A model generated the notes under the pieces. The model did not search any database, had not been told where the DNA came from, and was given only the letters and a program-made list of their open reading frames with translations. From Botrytis cinerea B05.10 (Eukaryota; Ascomycota; Leotiomycetes; Helotiales; Sclerotiniaceae), in NCBI RefSeq assembly GCF_000143535.2, contig NC_037323.1, positions 310,001-374,000 of the forward strand: a DNA stretch of 64,000 nt, in the 5' to 3' direction. A program made the translations under genes and the position numbers. This document shows positions 10,891-23,600 of the stretch, one piece after another; position 1 is the first letter of the stretch; the number at the start of each line of letters is the position of its first letter.

Positions 10891-13800
10891 GTAGGATTCA
10901 TTGATGATGGAGTGAAAAATGAACTCCGTAGTTTGGCTCTTGTATTTTTGATGTGAGAGGTGTATGATGGAGGTGATGGGATTATAACGATACTTAAGAC
11001 TAACTTTAGAATATAAATCGTTGCTCTAGTATTTCATGGTATAAAAATACTATTGAGGACACTATCGAAAGAACCAACCTAGATAACAGCACAGAGCAAG
11101 AAGACGCATGAGAAACTGATGCAAGGCGGAATTTTATCTAAAGCTTTCTATTGATGATATTGCATAGGCATTTTGCGGTGATATCGAGAAACTGGGATGA
11201 TGGGATGATAGTGATTTTTGCGAAGATGCGTAGGATGTGGAAATGGTTTTGTTGAAGTTTAATGGTGGCGAAGTTGATCGCGAGAGTAAGAGCATTGGTG
11301 ATAAGAGGGGAAATATGTGGAAATATGTGACGATGAAATAACATGTGTTGAGTCGGTGACGAGATTATCTTAAAGGTATCGAAACTAAACACTAGCCACC
11401 AGATACTTGAATACCCCCAAAGATTTTGATAAGCTTCCATTTGGGCTCGCCATCTGATTTTCAATGGAGATCTCTATATAATAAGATTTTCGAGTTGCCT
11501 TCGACTACTTTCTCCTGTTATCACAGATTTTTGTGTATTCAATATTACATTCAAGTGTGTTGTATGTTAATGTATGCGCTCCCCCCTTTCTTATCCAAGG
11601 CTTCTATTTCCTAAAAGACGGGGCTTCAAGATGGTGTTTTCCAAATGATCTATCTACGACATACATGTGGGTAGCAACATAGTGAAACGAGTTTGTAATT
11701 TCTTCTTCAATAGAACGATTGGATTAGATCAAAGTTCTTTCACTTGGATGTTTCGATCTTACACTTGACACTTCCTCGCGTAAGCTTTTGAGTGTGGACA
11801 TGTGCAGTTTTCAGTGAATGGGTACTAAGCCTTAATATTCATCATCATGAAGGTCCTTGCATTGAACGAGACTAGATATTTTATCGATTTTATCTATAAA
11901 AGATTCACTAAGCCCCCTATTCTGATGTTTTTAGACCCAATATATATGCACACCCCAAGACTCATCAATACGACTCAAACTCACGGAATACTAAGGCTAT
12001 ATCTAACACAGACTCTGAAAAATTTTCACAGGAATGTTTTGAGTCTATAATATAATTTGAGGTATTTTTTGAAGTTGGCAGCGATAATATAAGGATGAGA
12101 TAATGAGTAGCCCAACGGTGATGACACACCAATACGATGACAATGAAGCATCGCAAGAACTTTTCCAGGAGTTTTTCACTCGAACTCCAAATAAGGGATT
12201 CGCGATGGGGGACTGTGGAGATGTAGACAATGTAAGAGATACAAGAGTCCTTTCGATATCTTGTTCTGTCATGTAATTGCTTTCTGAATGGTACTTCAAA
12301 ATTTTATTGCTCTAGTTACGGAGAATCGATAAACCAAAGGGAGAGAGAGATGAGGAGGAGAACGCCACATATAATATTCTCCCCTTCTAAGAAACATCAG
12401 AGTAGCATAGTACTTTCCTACATTCACCCACAATTGAGGTGTTGGATGAAAAAAATGCAAGCTTTCAGTGCCTAAAGGGTCTCTCAAAGTATCTAGTAAC
12501 CCTATCTCTATGTTCGGATAGTTTTCTTTGCTAATGACTCATTGAATTCCAGGACTTCGACTAGAAAGCATCTTGAGCATGTAATACTGTAGTTACTTGC
12601 TTGCATGTATGAACCAGACTTTTGTGAGTTAGAGGGATAAGAGAGAGATGAAAATGAAGCGACAACTAGCTAAGAAACGATTGACAACGAATCAACGGGT
12701 ATGGGATGGCAAGGAAGTTTTGTGTATTGCCACGAGCTGTGACTCAATGGATTGTATAAAACAGAAGAATGCACTCTCACATTCCAAAGTTTTCGATCAA
12801 ACGTTATGATTGGAATATTTTTGAAAAAATACTAACATCGACCGCTACTACTTCGAACCTAAGAGACTTGTTCGAAACTTGGCCAATTCAGAGTTTGCAC
12901 AATCTCACTTCCGTGCATGATCATTTCAATCTTCATGTTGCCGCGTTATTGCATATCGTGATCCTCCATGGTCATTTCTCTAGCCAACGATCCAATATTA
13001 TGGCACCACTTCAGGCCGACTAACACGAGCCGTCTTGATCATCACACCACCGAAGATCGTCCCAGGCCGGAAACTATCAACAACCGTCATTAGCGTTTAT
13101 AAAATCCCTCAATTTCTCTCTTCCGGTCGCGACCCGTCTCTCGCCGCGTCCCTCATCCTCATCGGGGAAACTCATCATTTATCCTCCGATCAAGTGGCTC
13201 AAGTCCACCATTCTGACCCGGCGGATGTGTCCCGTTTTTTCTAACCACTAGCGATATGGTGCGGGGTACGATCCACCCCATGAACGTACGACATTTGTAC
13301 AAGTGACATACTTTACCGCTGTTAGCTCCAGAGCCCCGATTACCCCATCACTCGGTCGAGATCTAGGCCGATTGTACATGATCCTCGTGTTCTTCCAACT
13401 GCAGTGCTCTTGAAATTTATGCATTAACAATTAATTTCCCATGATACCTGCTTCTGATCCGCTCATTCTTGCTTCCTTGCTCCTCGGGACAAAGTCTTGG
13501 GACAAGTATCAAAGCGTCTCACTGCGCTGGCGTAGAAAAAGCAAAGAGGACCCCCACGCTCCATCTCCACGTGTGGAGTTCTTAGACACGGCATTTTGTC
13601 TGGACTTAAGTGCAGCATAAAGCAGCAATCTCTTCATGTGCATCACGAGAACAACAGATGCTGCACGCAGCAGATGCAAAGTAGGCGTTGTAATATGTTT
13701 CCTTACATATCTCTAGTTTATGCCCGCTTATTAGGAAAAGGAGAAAAAGGAAAAACCAGACGGTCTTCAGATCTTGGTTGGATGGGCTGGGTACCCACAT

Positions 13801-16800
13801 ACGTATACATAAAAAGAAGAAACAAGAACTCAGTAGTAACACTCCATCTCGTGATCTCCGCATGATATCTCCATCTCATCGGTCACAACTGACGCCAAGA
13901 TCCTCTTGTATCACGTAAAAATGTATGTAGGGACAAAACTGGAATACTTAATTCTCATTTCATTAATAAAAGATGAACCAAAAGTAATCCTGTACTAGCA
14001 ATAATGCACATTTCCGTGCCCCATAATTCTTGATGCTAAGGGGTAAGAAGGAAAGCCACCGCACGTGAAATCAGAAGTACAACAAGCTGTCGTATCACTG
14101 GACCAACAGAACAAGCAAGTAAATATCTAACCAAATCTTTCACCTTGCGTCGGCCAGCAACGGCCTTCGGCAATAGATCGGTGTTGGAGTTGCAGATGAA
14201 ACAGTGCTTGGTTTTTTTGACATATGCAGGTTCCCGAGGGAACGCTAAGGAATGTATGGACTGTACGCAGTAAGATGGGCTTTGTACTTAAGTTTGTGCT
14301 AGAGTTGTAGACTATTTTCGGGACGTGCTGTTGGGGTAACACATAAGTGAGCAAGATATTGATCATAAAGTGTAACTACAAAAGCAAACATGGAGAGATT
14401 GATGCAGAAGTGCAGAATTTAGTTGTTGAACGTCGGAGAAGAGGGAAAGAGAAGGCTGGTATTAGGATTGTAAATATGGAATTTGCCGGGAAGTTACGAG
14501 ACTAGATATTTTATCCTTCAACATGAAATTGGTATGTTTGTAGCTGCAGGACCGGTGGTAAGGTTAAACACAAAGGTCTCAGTCTCAAAGAACAAGTAGA
14601 ACTTTCCACGACACATGAAACCATACAAGTCAGAGAACTCGGTGGCCAGATGCTCTTCCATCTTGCAGTTTTCGTTCTCGTACCAATGACCTGGTGAATG
14701 ATAGAGGTATTTATGTACCAACAACCCGGATTATCGAAGGTACAAACCACTGGTCATGTCATTTGGTGGATATACGGTATGAGCCGAAGATCTCGAACCT
14801 CAACAACACAATTCATACCCAAAATGGATACACTTGCCTATCTATTCTTGATTTCGTACATATACAGACGTGCATGCTACTGAGACTCGAAGCTATGACC
14901 CCACTCGAGGCTTGAATTATCGTGAACTATTTCAGTCATATCTCAAATTTCTTTTTCCGTACCTGACCCAGTGACAACCACTAACATTAAACATTGATAG
15001 AAAGAAGCAAACATAAAAGAAAATAAATGTGATGAGCATTTAACCCGATTTGGAAATTTGAGAGATCGCTCCGATCCATCAACATCAGCCTCATCTTTTC
15101 CAAATTGAGGTTTTGCGGCGTCGTCCAGAACATTCTCGCTTCCGCCTCATATGTACCCCTTCATTACAGTCGGAGGAAAAAAAATTATCCACCGATGTAG
15201 AAGTCAAAATTTAGCAGTCTCAAACCATAAAATAGTTTCGAACAAAAGCAACAATAAACTTCTCCATCGAACCGAATACAGTCAGATTAGTGAAAAAGTC
15301 TTCAGAGGATTCCCGAACAAATGGTAACGAGAGAAAATTTTTTCCCTACATGAATCCTCGAAGGTTCAGCTCAGCCCAGCCCAACCAACATGGTGAATAC
15401 ACGAGCCACGACACCACCACGCAATAGTAGGAATTATGCCACTTTAATCAAACACCATCAATGCAAGCAAAGCAATCCATAATTAACCTTACTGAACCCG
15501 ATATTGTAGATCCAGACTCCATAATAGCCCAAGTTCAAACCCAAGACCATAATGCACACACAACGCCGAATCCACGGCAATGAAACGGAATAAATGAACA
15601 ACAACAAGACTCCCACCCATGCAGCCACGGAAAAACATCACCGAGTTTGAAAATCCACAATTGAATCGTTGTCCCGTTCTCAAACAAAACAAACTCGGTG
15701 TCTAGATGCTTACTCGGTATCGTTTCGTGGGTCTGCATTATACAATTTGTGCAAAACCACCACAAGCAAGTGCATTGAGATTCTAGACTCTCATAAAGCC
15801 CAAACAACTTCAGAAAACTCCACGTGTACCCAGAAGCTTCAAACACTTGGGTTCATCGCCGATACCGTACGTCGCAGTATGGGAATTCTCCACTCACCCT
15901 CCACTCATCCACTGTCCAGAACTGGACCCGCCCGATTTCAGACCCGGCCGGGAGCTACAATGGAAGCCGGAACCTCACTAACCCCAAATCCTTGTGTGGG
16001 ATGAGGTGAGCATGTGGATGTTGTACCTGACAGATGGAAGCGTGGTGAAGCGCTGGCCGGGGACGAGATCCGTCTTGATGTGTGTTATATTTATGGAGTC
16101 AGAGAATTATGTAACTTGTGTTATTTTATGGAGTAGGGAAGTATTGGGTCACCGATTGTTATAAACGAATAGTTCTAGATGTGGGTATTGCTCTTCTTGG
16201 TATAGCGATGGTGGAGTCCGAAGTGTTGTCAATTTGAGTAATTATGAAAATAGGAATAAAGTATTGAATTGAATTGAGATATCTGGAAAATTCTCTGAAC
16301 TGTGCCTTCTTCATGTTGCGTATTAGCTCGGCGCGTAGGTAGGTTATAGGGCTCACGGGTCGGTCCCCGTTGATCTACTTCAGAGTCTTTGCCAATAATA
16401 ATAAAAATCCCGAAAACAGACTGGCCGGGCGGGTAGATGACATCTTTTTCTTTACCGTATCCATAGAAGGAATTGAATGCCCATTACCGATATTTTTCTA
16501 ATTGGTTATTCTTACCCTCGTGTTGGAGATCACCAACATCTCAGACGAACCAACACCCCTCTCATCTCACCTGACAAGGCAAGGGAGTTCATCTCTTAAA
16601 ATATCTCGTACCTGGAATTACTCGGATGAAAAACAAGAGGAATAACGGGTTGCCCGCTCCCTCACGACGATCATTGCGCAATTCTTCCTTACATTTTTTC
16701 CTACAAATTTTCTCTCCAACACCCTTCCATCCCTTTTCAAGTCTCTCCTTATCGAGATTCATTAATCGATGAAAACTTCTGGAAAATCTATATTGTGTTT

Positions 16801-18605
16801 CATCCCCTCTTGGTCACTCCCTGTACATTTCTCGTACGACCGCGATCATCTAACCTTTGCTGTGACTAAATTTTAGGTCCCGCCCTGGAGGCCGCTGTAA
16901 CTGACGGCTTCTACAGTGGAGTGAATTCTGGGGATCAACGGTCAAAGCAAGTAAAGCAAGTTAGCAAACAAGGTGACAAGGTACAAGCGGTAAGGCAGAG
17001 CTCCGGGCGGCGCCGGAGTCAGAGAATCTCAATGGGTGGTACCGATGGAGCAAATATGTTGTTCGGTGGAGATTCCGCGGGTATGAATTGGGGTTTCCGC
17101 AGTGTTTGTTTTTTGCTTCGTAGCTACAGTGATGTTTCGGTTTCGGGGCGGTGGGGTTGAATGGAAGAAACTTAGAATCATCATGCTTCATGCCTAGTGA
17201 GGTATCTAGAAGCTAGCGGGGCTCTGGGGGTGGAATATAATCTGGATGAGGGACAAATGTTTGTATGTTCAATTCCCTCATCAATGATCCTACATACATG
17301 AATAATGCCTCAAGTTTGAATAATCCTACACCCCATACACCGTGTGCTATTACACCAATCCAACTGTTCATCATCACCACATTCATTCAAACCCCTCGCA
17401 CGTGTCTCCGTTCCCAAATTCCCAAGGCTCTAGCACAAATCCCATTACCTAACAAGAACTACCCCAGCGGAGACCTCACTTCATGCACTTAAGACAGCTC
17501 ATCCATGAATTCTTCACTAATAGAGTAAATACATGATCCAACCTTACATGAGAATCGCATCATCATCCATTTAGCTCTCCCCACACATTGTTAGACTTCA
17601 TCCATGACTCCTCTCGTTGGACCCAGAAGATCTCGAGGAACAGAACACGTGCAAGCCCAAAGAATACACCAATATCTCTCTAAATTTTAGCCTAACATCT
17701 AAGCATTCCAAGGTCCGTATCAACCAAGAATCAACGTTGAACCGTCCCATCTTTCCAGCACCTTTCTCCTTCTACAACACCTCGAAACACTCGAAGAAGT
17801 GGTGTACAGTATATTATCTTGTGTAAATTCAACAAAAAAAAATCTTCAAAACTCAATCTGAATCTAGACGCGACAATAGAGTTCAAGTGCGTCGTCGAGT
17901 TCATATCGTCTTGGCCGAAAGTCTAACTCTCGATCGAGTCAAATCAACTTCCATCCCGCCCCGAACCGCTCACTCGAGCAAATTTTTTAGATCAGAGTCT
18001 AGACAATAGGAATCAATCAATGTTACCATAGATACTTACAATATCAAAATCTATCTCCATCTTACACAAGAATCCTCAAATGCGTGAAATCCTCCCACTC
18101 TAGAAGTCTGTGAAGCATATGGGTAAGTTTGCCGCCGGGTATTCCGTAAGTAAAATTGCGAAAGAACTATACATAGAATATTCTCCGATTTCTCTTCCCA
18201 CCAACCCTGTGGAAAGTTGATCAGCTTTCCTCCCTCCATCCAGAGTCGTTTCCTCCTACGACCCGTGAAAAGCCAACAAGGTGCAGACAAAAAATCTTAC
18301 TTTATTGCTGACCTCATTTTACTCACACATATTCATCATTTAAGATTTAAGCGCTCACATCATTGTTATTTGTTTTGGCTTCGCCGCAAACTAGCTGCCA
18401 AGGTACTTGTTACACTAGACTTCTTGTTTGTTCGAAGGAAGGAGTTGTGGCCGCCATAATAGACCGATCGACAAAAACCATTTGCTTGTCTCCTAATTAG
18501 TGAATTAGTGGGAGCGCGAGGGGTACCATAACTACGTGAAGAAAGAAATCGTACTCCGTTTTCGGCGGTTTAGGTTGAGGAAGTCATTGAGTTACATCTA
18601 TACCA

Positions 18606-18618
18606 AAAAAAAAAAAAT
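18606..18618. repeat. Poly-A tract (13 A)
   Basis: A short homopolymer run in the gene-poor region. Confidence 0.5.
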
Positions 18619-19433
18619 GTTGAGGCAAAGTCACAATTCTCACATGTATTTTATCACGAAACAAGCAAAGGAGAGATAGAGTTTGGTGTCAAGTCCGTCA
18701 TCTTGTGAACGAACTGAAGGATTCTTGTTATTCTTTTTCTTGACTATCATACTAATAAGACAAGCCATTTTACTTCATTCTTCAGAAGCAATGACATGAC
18801 CAGAGTGATCCATCCATTCATACCATGTAGTATATTCTCCTTCCAATCCAAACTATCGCTAGCAGGAGATAAATTTGCTGATCAAGCGAGAAACAATCGA
18901 GAAAAAAAAGGCGCCCCTTCACCATAAAGTGAATCATTCCTTCCTTTCCAACAAATGAAATTGAATTGCTCCAACGCTGCCTATCCCATTGCTCCCATGC
19001 TTTCCCATAGTCTGAAATGACGTCTTATATCCGTCCCGTATCTTCCTTATGCCCATGATGTATTAGAAAAAAAAAAGTGTAGTGCCGAGATGATAATAAG
19101 GATATGAGACTCCACTCCTCGCTATCCTGAATGCTCCGATGCAAATGTTGAACAAAGACTGAACCCAAGGAAATTTTTTAAATGCCGACGATTGATGAGA
19201 GATGTGAATTGTGTGAATGTATGATGTGATCCGAATGCCCAAATGATAACACTTTTATACAACAACCGATTTAGATCGTATATTGTGAGAAAACGCCGAC
19301 TCCGTTGTAAGGATTTTAGAGATGAGATATGGGTATTTGTATCATGATGAGAGAAAATTTGTGCGGTCTGAAATAACGCCAATAAATGCCTGAAGTTGAG
19401 ATGATATCGTAGTAAAGTTTAGGAAGTAGTTAT

Positions 19434-19898
19434 TTAATGGCTGCCAGATTGTCGTCTGTTGTTGCGAGATTGATCGAATGAGCTAGCATACGCCCTCAAT
19501 GCCCGTTTTGATTCAGCCGATAATTGTGCTGGTTCTGAGGAGGTGGAGGAAGTGCTTTGCATGGAGAAAAGACTAGATTGCGAGCTCGAAGGAGTCAAGG
19601 TAGACTTTGTAACTGGAGATGATCTCGAAGGTTGGTAGAAGGATGTAGTACTAGAGGGGGTTGTGCCGTATGGTTGTGCGTTGCTGAAATTGTATGCTGG
19701 CTCCATGTAGAAGCCATTCGACTTTGAAGGCCAAGCAGCTCCGTGGAGTGACGATGGTGAGGATGGTGCTGAGCTATCGCTTGAGGAAGCCTTTTCGTAT
19801 TCTGCCAAACGGCAAGCTTCTGAACAGTAAACACTGCCATCTGTTTGCCTGTCACAGGCGAGGCAGAAATCTGGAGACCATTCCATATCGAAAGACAT
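19434..19898 (-). CDS. Ecl1-type life-span regulatory factor
   Basis: This single-exon gene gives 154 residues. Near the N-terminus is a compact zinc-binding signature, C12-x2-C15-x9-C25-x3-C29, within DFCLACDRQTDGSVYCSEACR and followed by LAEYE. This matches the fungal Ecl1 family, named for fission-yeast proteins that extend chronological life span and act under nutrient and stress conditions. The remainder is Ser/Thr/Pro-rich low complexity, with a short helical patch near the C-terminus (SAESKRALRAYASSFDQ). The motif supports the family; function in this fungus is inferred. It sits alone, with long gene-free stretches on both sides, and its upstream side is the 11.8-kb gap. Confidence 0.85.
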   Translation of the reverse strand: MSFDMEWSPDFCLACDRQTDGSVYCSEACRLAEYEKASSSDSSAPSSPSSLHGAAWPSKSNGFYMEPAYNFSNAQPYGTTPSSTTSFYQPSRSSPVTKSTLTPSSSQSSLFSMQSTSSTSSEPAQLSAESKRALRAYASSFDQSRNNRRQSGSH

Positions 19899-20663
19899 TT
19901 TGTATGTTAATTGCTTGATAGTACTAGACTGTGTAGAAGGAATTGGGAATGGTTGATGAGGATCGAATTGATTGAGGAAGTGAAATTTCCAAAATTTGAA
20001 GGATGAGTCTTCCTTTATGGATCTTTTCGTAGGTAAGGAATAATGCTGTGTTGTCTGATTTTATGTCGTAGACAAAAGCTCGGTCAAGTATGCTATGGTG
20101 TGACTCGACAAAAGGCTCCACCCGATACTAAGTGGAGGAGATCTTGTGCGATGAAGACTACTGCCGTAATTTCTAAAGTGGATGAGGTGATTTATGAATA
20201 AACAATAGTTGACGAATATGAGTTATTGTATGGTATCATTCCCTTATTTCACTCAATTGTCTTGCTTGTTTCGAAAAGTAGATGTTTTAAAAGTCCTTGA
20301 AGTTCTGATATTGGTCAAAAATATGAGGGCGGAGGTCGATGTATATACAGATTTGAGTAGCGAGTTGGGGTTGACTGGGAGTTGGCCTGCTGGGTCCTGC
20401 AGATAAAATGCCTGTCTTGTGCAGATGGCTTTTTTTTTCACTTTTTTGGCCACTTCCCCTAGAGTAGTAAAGCGCAGAGATCAATTACAATTTGGGGGTA
20501 GAGGGCAGTGAAAACAGGCTGCTAGACGCTAGCCTAATGGTAGTCATGCGAAAATCAGTATCTTTACTAAGGAAAAGGTGTGTGTGCGCTTCGTAATGAC
20601 TGATTGGTTGCACAAACATGTATCAAAAGGGCAAGACTTTTCGGAGGCCTGCGGGAATTTTGA

Positions 20664-20685
20664 TTTTTTTTCTCTCTCTCTCTTC
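20664..20685. repeat. T-run plus (TC)n microsatellite
   Basis: A run of eight T followed by about six TC units, about 770 bp upstream of the Ecl1-type start. It reads as a GA tract on that gene's coding strand. Confidence 0.6.
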
Positions 20686-23600
20686 TGATGTGGTGTGTTC
20701 AAGTGGTGTGAGTGGGTGATTTTGGTGGTGTTATCATGAGTACAAAGATAATCAGACTAATTGCTGATTAGCGTATAGTTGTTCATCATGCCACTTTCTG
20801 CTGACCCCTTTTGGTTAAAGTTGATCCTCAAATATGTACATATGCACTGTAACTATAGCAGCAATCAAGATACGGCTCACTCACAAAATGGCATAATTAA
20901 TCCTTGAATATTCACAAAAAAGCTAAATGCTAACCCTGATGACTTTTTGCTACAACATTCGAACTTATGACTGGTGGCAGCTGCATAGAAATTCTCCACC
21001 TTTTCAGAAATCATGGCTTCATACCATCCATGTTCATGGCCGCTCTTGAGTCTTGGAGCAAGCCCTCCAACTAAAACAGCGACGTGGGATGGTGTTTGAC
21101 TAGGCAAGACAAAGTGGTTAGTGGTGTACAGGGTCCAAGTTATCCTTCTCGCCCTAGTGAAGACCGCATCTGTGTCCCTGCAGTGTGTAGGGTTGCTCGT
21201 AAATTTTCCAGCAAGGCTTTGATGCTGGGGTATCAATTGGAATGAGAATAAAAGAATGGTGTGAGTGGGGAATTGGTTTTCGAAAGGAATCGCACACAAG
21301 GAGTTGAATGATGGCGTATGTTTTCTTAAACTCGTGCATCCACAAAAGGAGTGTTTATGAAAACTTGCACAGGATTCATTTCAAGCATTCAAAGTATTCT
21401 GGCTCCATAAAACAAGGCTCATGATGGGATAATTTGTGTTCGAACACCAGAAATATCGTCATTTTTAGAACCCAAAGATACCTAAATCAAGTCTAGCTCC
21501 CGGTTTGTCCCCAATTGAACCAGGTACAGGGCATATGATTAACTTGTCAAATCTCAATAAGTGACCCAATTCAAGGTCTTGACAAAGAGTGAAAAAATAG
21601 GAATAATCAAAGATCCAAGGCAGGATCGTGAAAGGAAATTAATCATCGCGAACTTCGCGCGAAAGAATTAGATTCAGGAGGGGAAATGACTGATATTGGT
21701 AAAGTACTAGTGGGTGAGCACTGTGACTGTTGAAGCAATAGTTCGCTTATCCAAGTAAGCAGAAGGCCTTACAGCCAAGACATCGCGAAATGGAAGCAAG
21801 AGGAAACAAAACAAAAACGCCATGATCAATCACCTGAGCTGGGCGACGATTAAACCATCATTCTCAAGCTAATTTCAGGTGACTAGCTACTGGCCGTAGC
21901 TCTGTCCGCTCTGTCCGCTCTGATAAAGAAATTGATAAAATGATATGCGCTGAACAAAATGATGATGACAACTTCGGTTAATGAAGGAGTTACGAATGAA
22001 TGGTCTCATCTGCCTATCCTGTTCTAAATGTTTACAGCGGCAACAAAAATGTAAATGATGCATCCATCAAGATCAAATTTGGCAATCTTTACCCAGCCTT
22101 GAAATCTTTTCGGGACGTCAATATTGTCCTTCATCCAAATTTCTATACGATTCGTTGATGCTCATTGTCATAAAGTGATGTGCGTTCTATTCTCCTTTTA
22201 GTCGCTTCTGCAGCAACGAGCACCAATATCTAGTGGATCCTTGAGATTTCCCCTCATTTCATGATAATTAGATTGGGACAGCGAAGAACCTCGAGTGTCC
22301 CAAACTATTGACTTCCCGCTCGGCACCATCCGTTTTCTATAATAGTCGTATCTCCAAGAAACCCGCCAGAAAGAAAGATCGGCATTATATCTCTATCACC
22401 GCATTAGGTCACAGTAGAATGGTTTGAACCATGTTACACCACAAGGTAGGCTGGGTTGGTAAGCACTAAGATACTCTCCGAAGGCTGTGGCCACTAACTG
22501 CTACAGCATCTATATGCTCATATAAAATCGGATGTGATTTTGTATATTGGGATTATAGCCGTTGCCTTGGCCATCTACATTGACAACAGTAAATCGGATA
22601 GTTGCGGCTTCACGGAAACCCCTCGAAGGGAAGCCTTCAAACACGACATTACAAGTTTGCGACATATTTCACAGATGAGATTCACGGAGTATGTCACAGA
22701 ATTTGGGCAGCTTCAAAATATCCAGGGCAAGATTCCAAGAGCCACAGCCTCATGGGGCCAAGATCTATGATCTGATTTCCATGACCGTGCTAGTACGTAT
22801 TTCTCCACACTGGAGAGTCATTAGGCACGAAACGTGCTCCAAGGCTAGGTCTTCTATATGGTCTTTCCAGCTCCTCGGCGCTTTAGTATACATGAATGGC
22901 TGTTTGTTTGAAATAACTCATGAACTATGTTAGTAAAGCCAAGTGACAGGTACGATAATAGTCAAGACGCTTGATGACGAAGCTAGAACCCTTATGACAC
23001 GGAGACATACAATTTTTATCGTTTCAGTGAGTGGCGATTGATTGATGATTGATTGACCTGATACTTTGCATCTGGTTAATACCTCAATCTCCCTGTTCAA
23101 TAATAAACATAAACATGATCTTGAACTCGCTCCCCAGGGTTTATCTCGAACAAAGCGGCGTTGTAGATGTTATCCACTTTAAACATGGGAAGCATTGTCC
23201 ACTATCTGACCCCGAATAAAAATAGGTTTCAGTAGTATCAACTACGGGAATCACGAAAATGGAGAAAACTTGCGGAGATTATCCCAATTTCACTTCTTCG
23301 AACCGTGGTTCAATCATTTGATATCTGAGTTGCAATGATCCAATCAATTTCTCTTATCTTATAGCATTGGGACTAAAACTGCATGAGAAGTACCAAACGC
23401 TCACAAGCTTGACGTGAAGACCAAGCCCAGAGATTGTGAAAGGCGGCTGCTTGCTAAGCCTTCTACGCCCCTGCATTGCAACATCGTTGGGTCGTGTCGC
23501 TGGTGCTTTCACGACAGTTATTCGAGGGGTTGTGGTTGTACATGGCTTGTATCCGTCTTGTACTCAACGTCACCAAGCCATGTTATTAACCTTATGCCAC

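Larger units (their letters stand above)
9368..19433. other. 10-kb gene-poor region (3'-3')
   Basis: Both flanking genes end toward this region, where fungal spacers are normally a few hundred bases. No frame exceeds about 110 codons, none shows a domain, and I could not join frames into a plausible spliced gene. It includes a G-rich block at 10.45-10.9 kb, a GC-richer stretch near 13.0-13.25 kb and CT-rich promoter-like sequence near 16.68-16.86 kb. Noncoding transcripts or small lineage-specific genes are possible but not demonstrated. Confidence 0.5.

Noticed and set aside
12769..13244. Two consecutive frames near 13.0 kb as a spliced gene
   Set aside because: They are in different phases, with no convincing donor and acceptor to join them, and no conserved motif.
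20877..21299. 140-codon frame on the - strand
   Set aside because: No domain, no signal peptide, no supporting splice partners. In 12 kb of noncoding DNA a frame of this size can occur by chance.
21899..21920. Tandem GCTCTGTCC pair
   Set aside because: Two 9-bp units only; no context giving it meaning.
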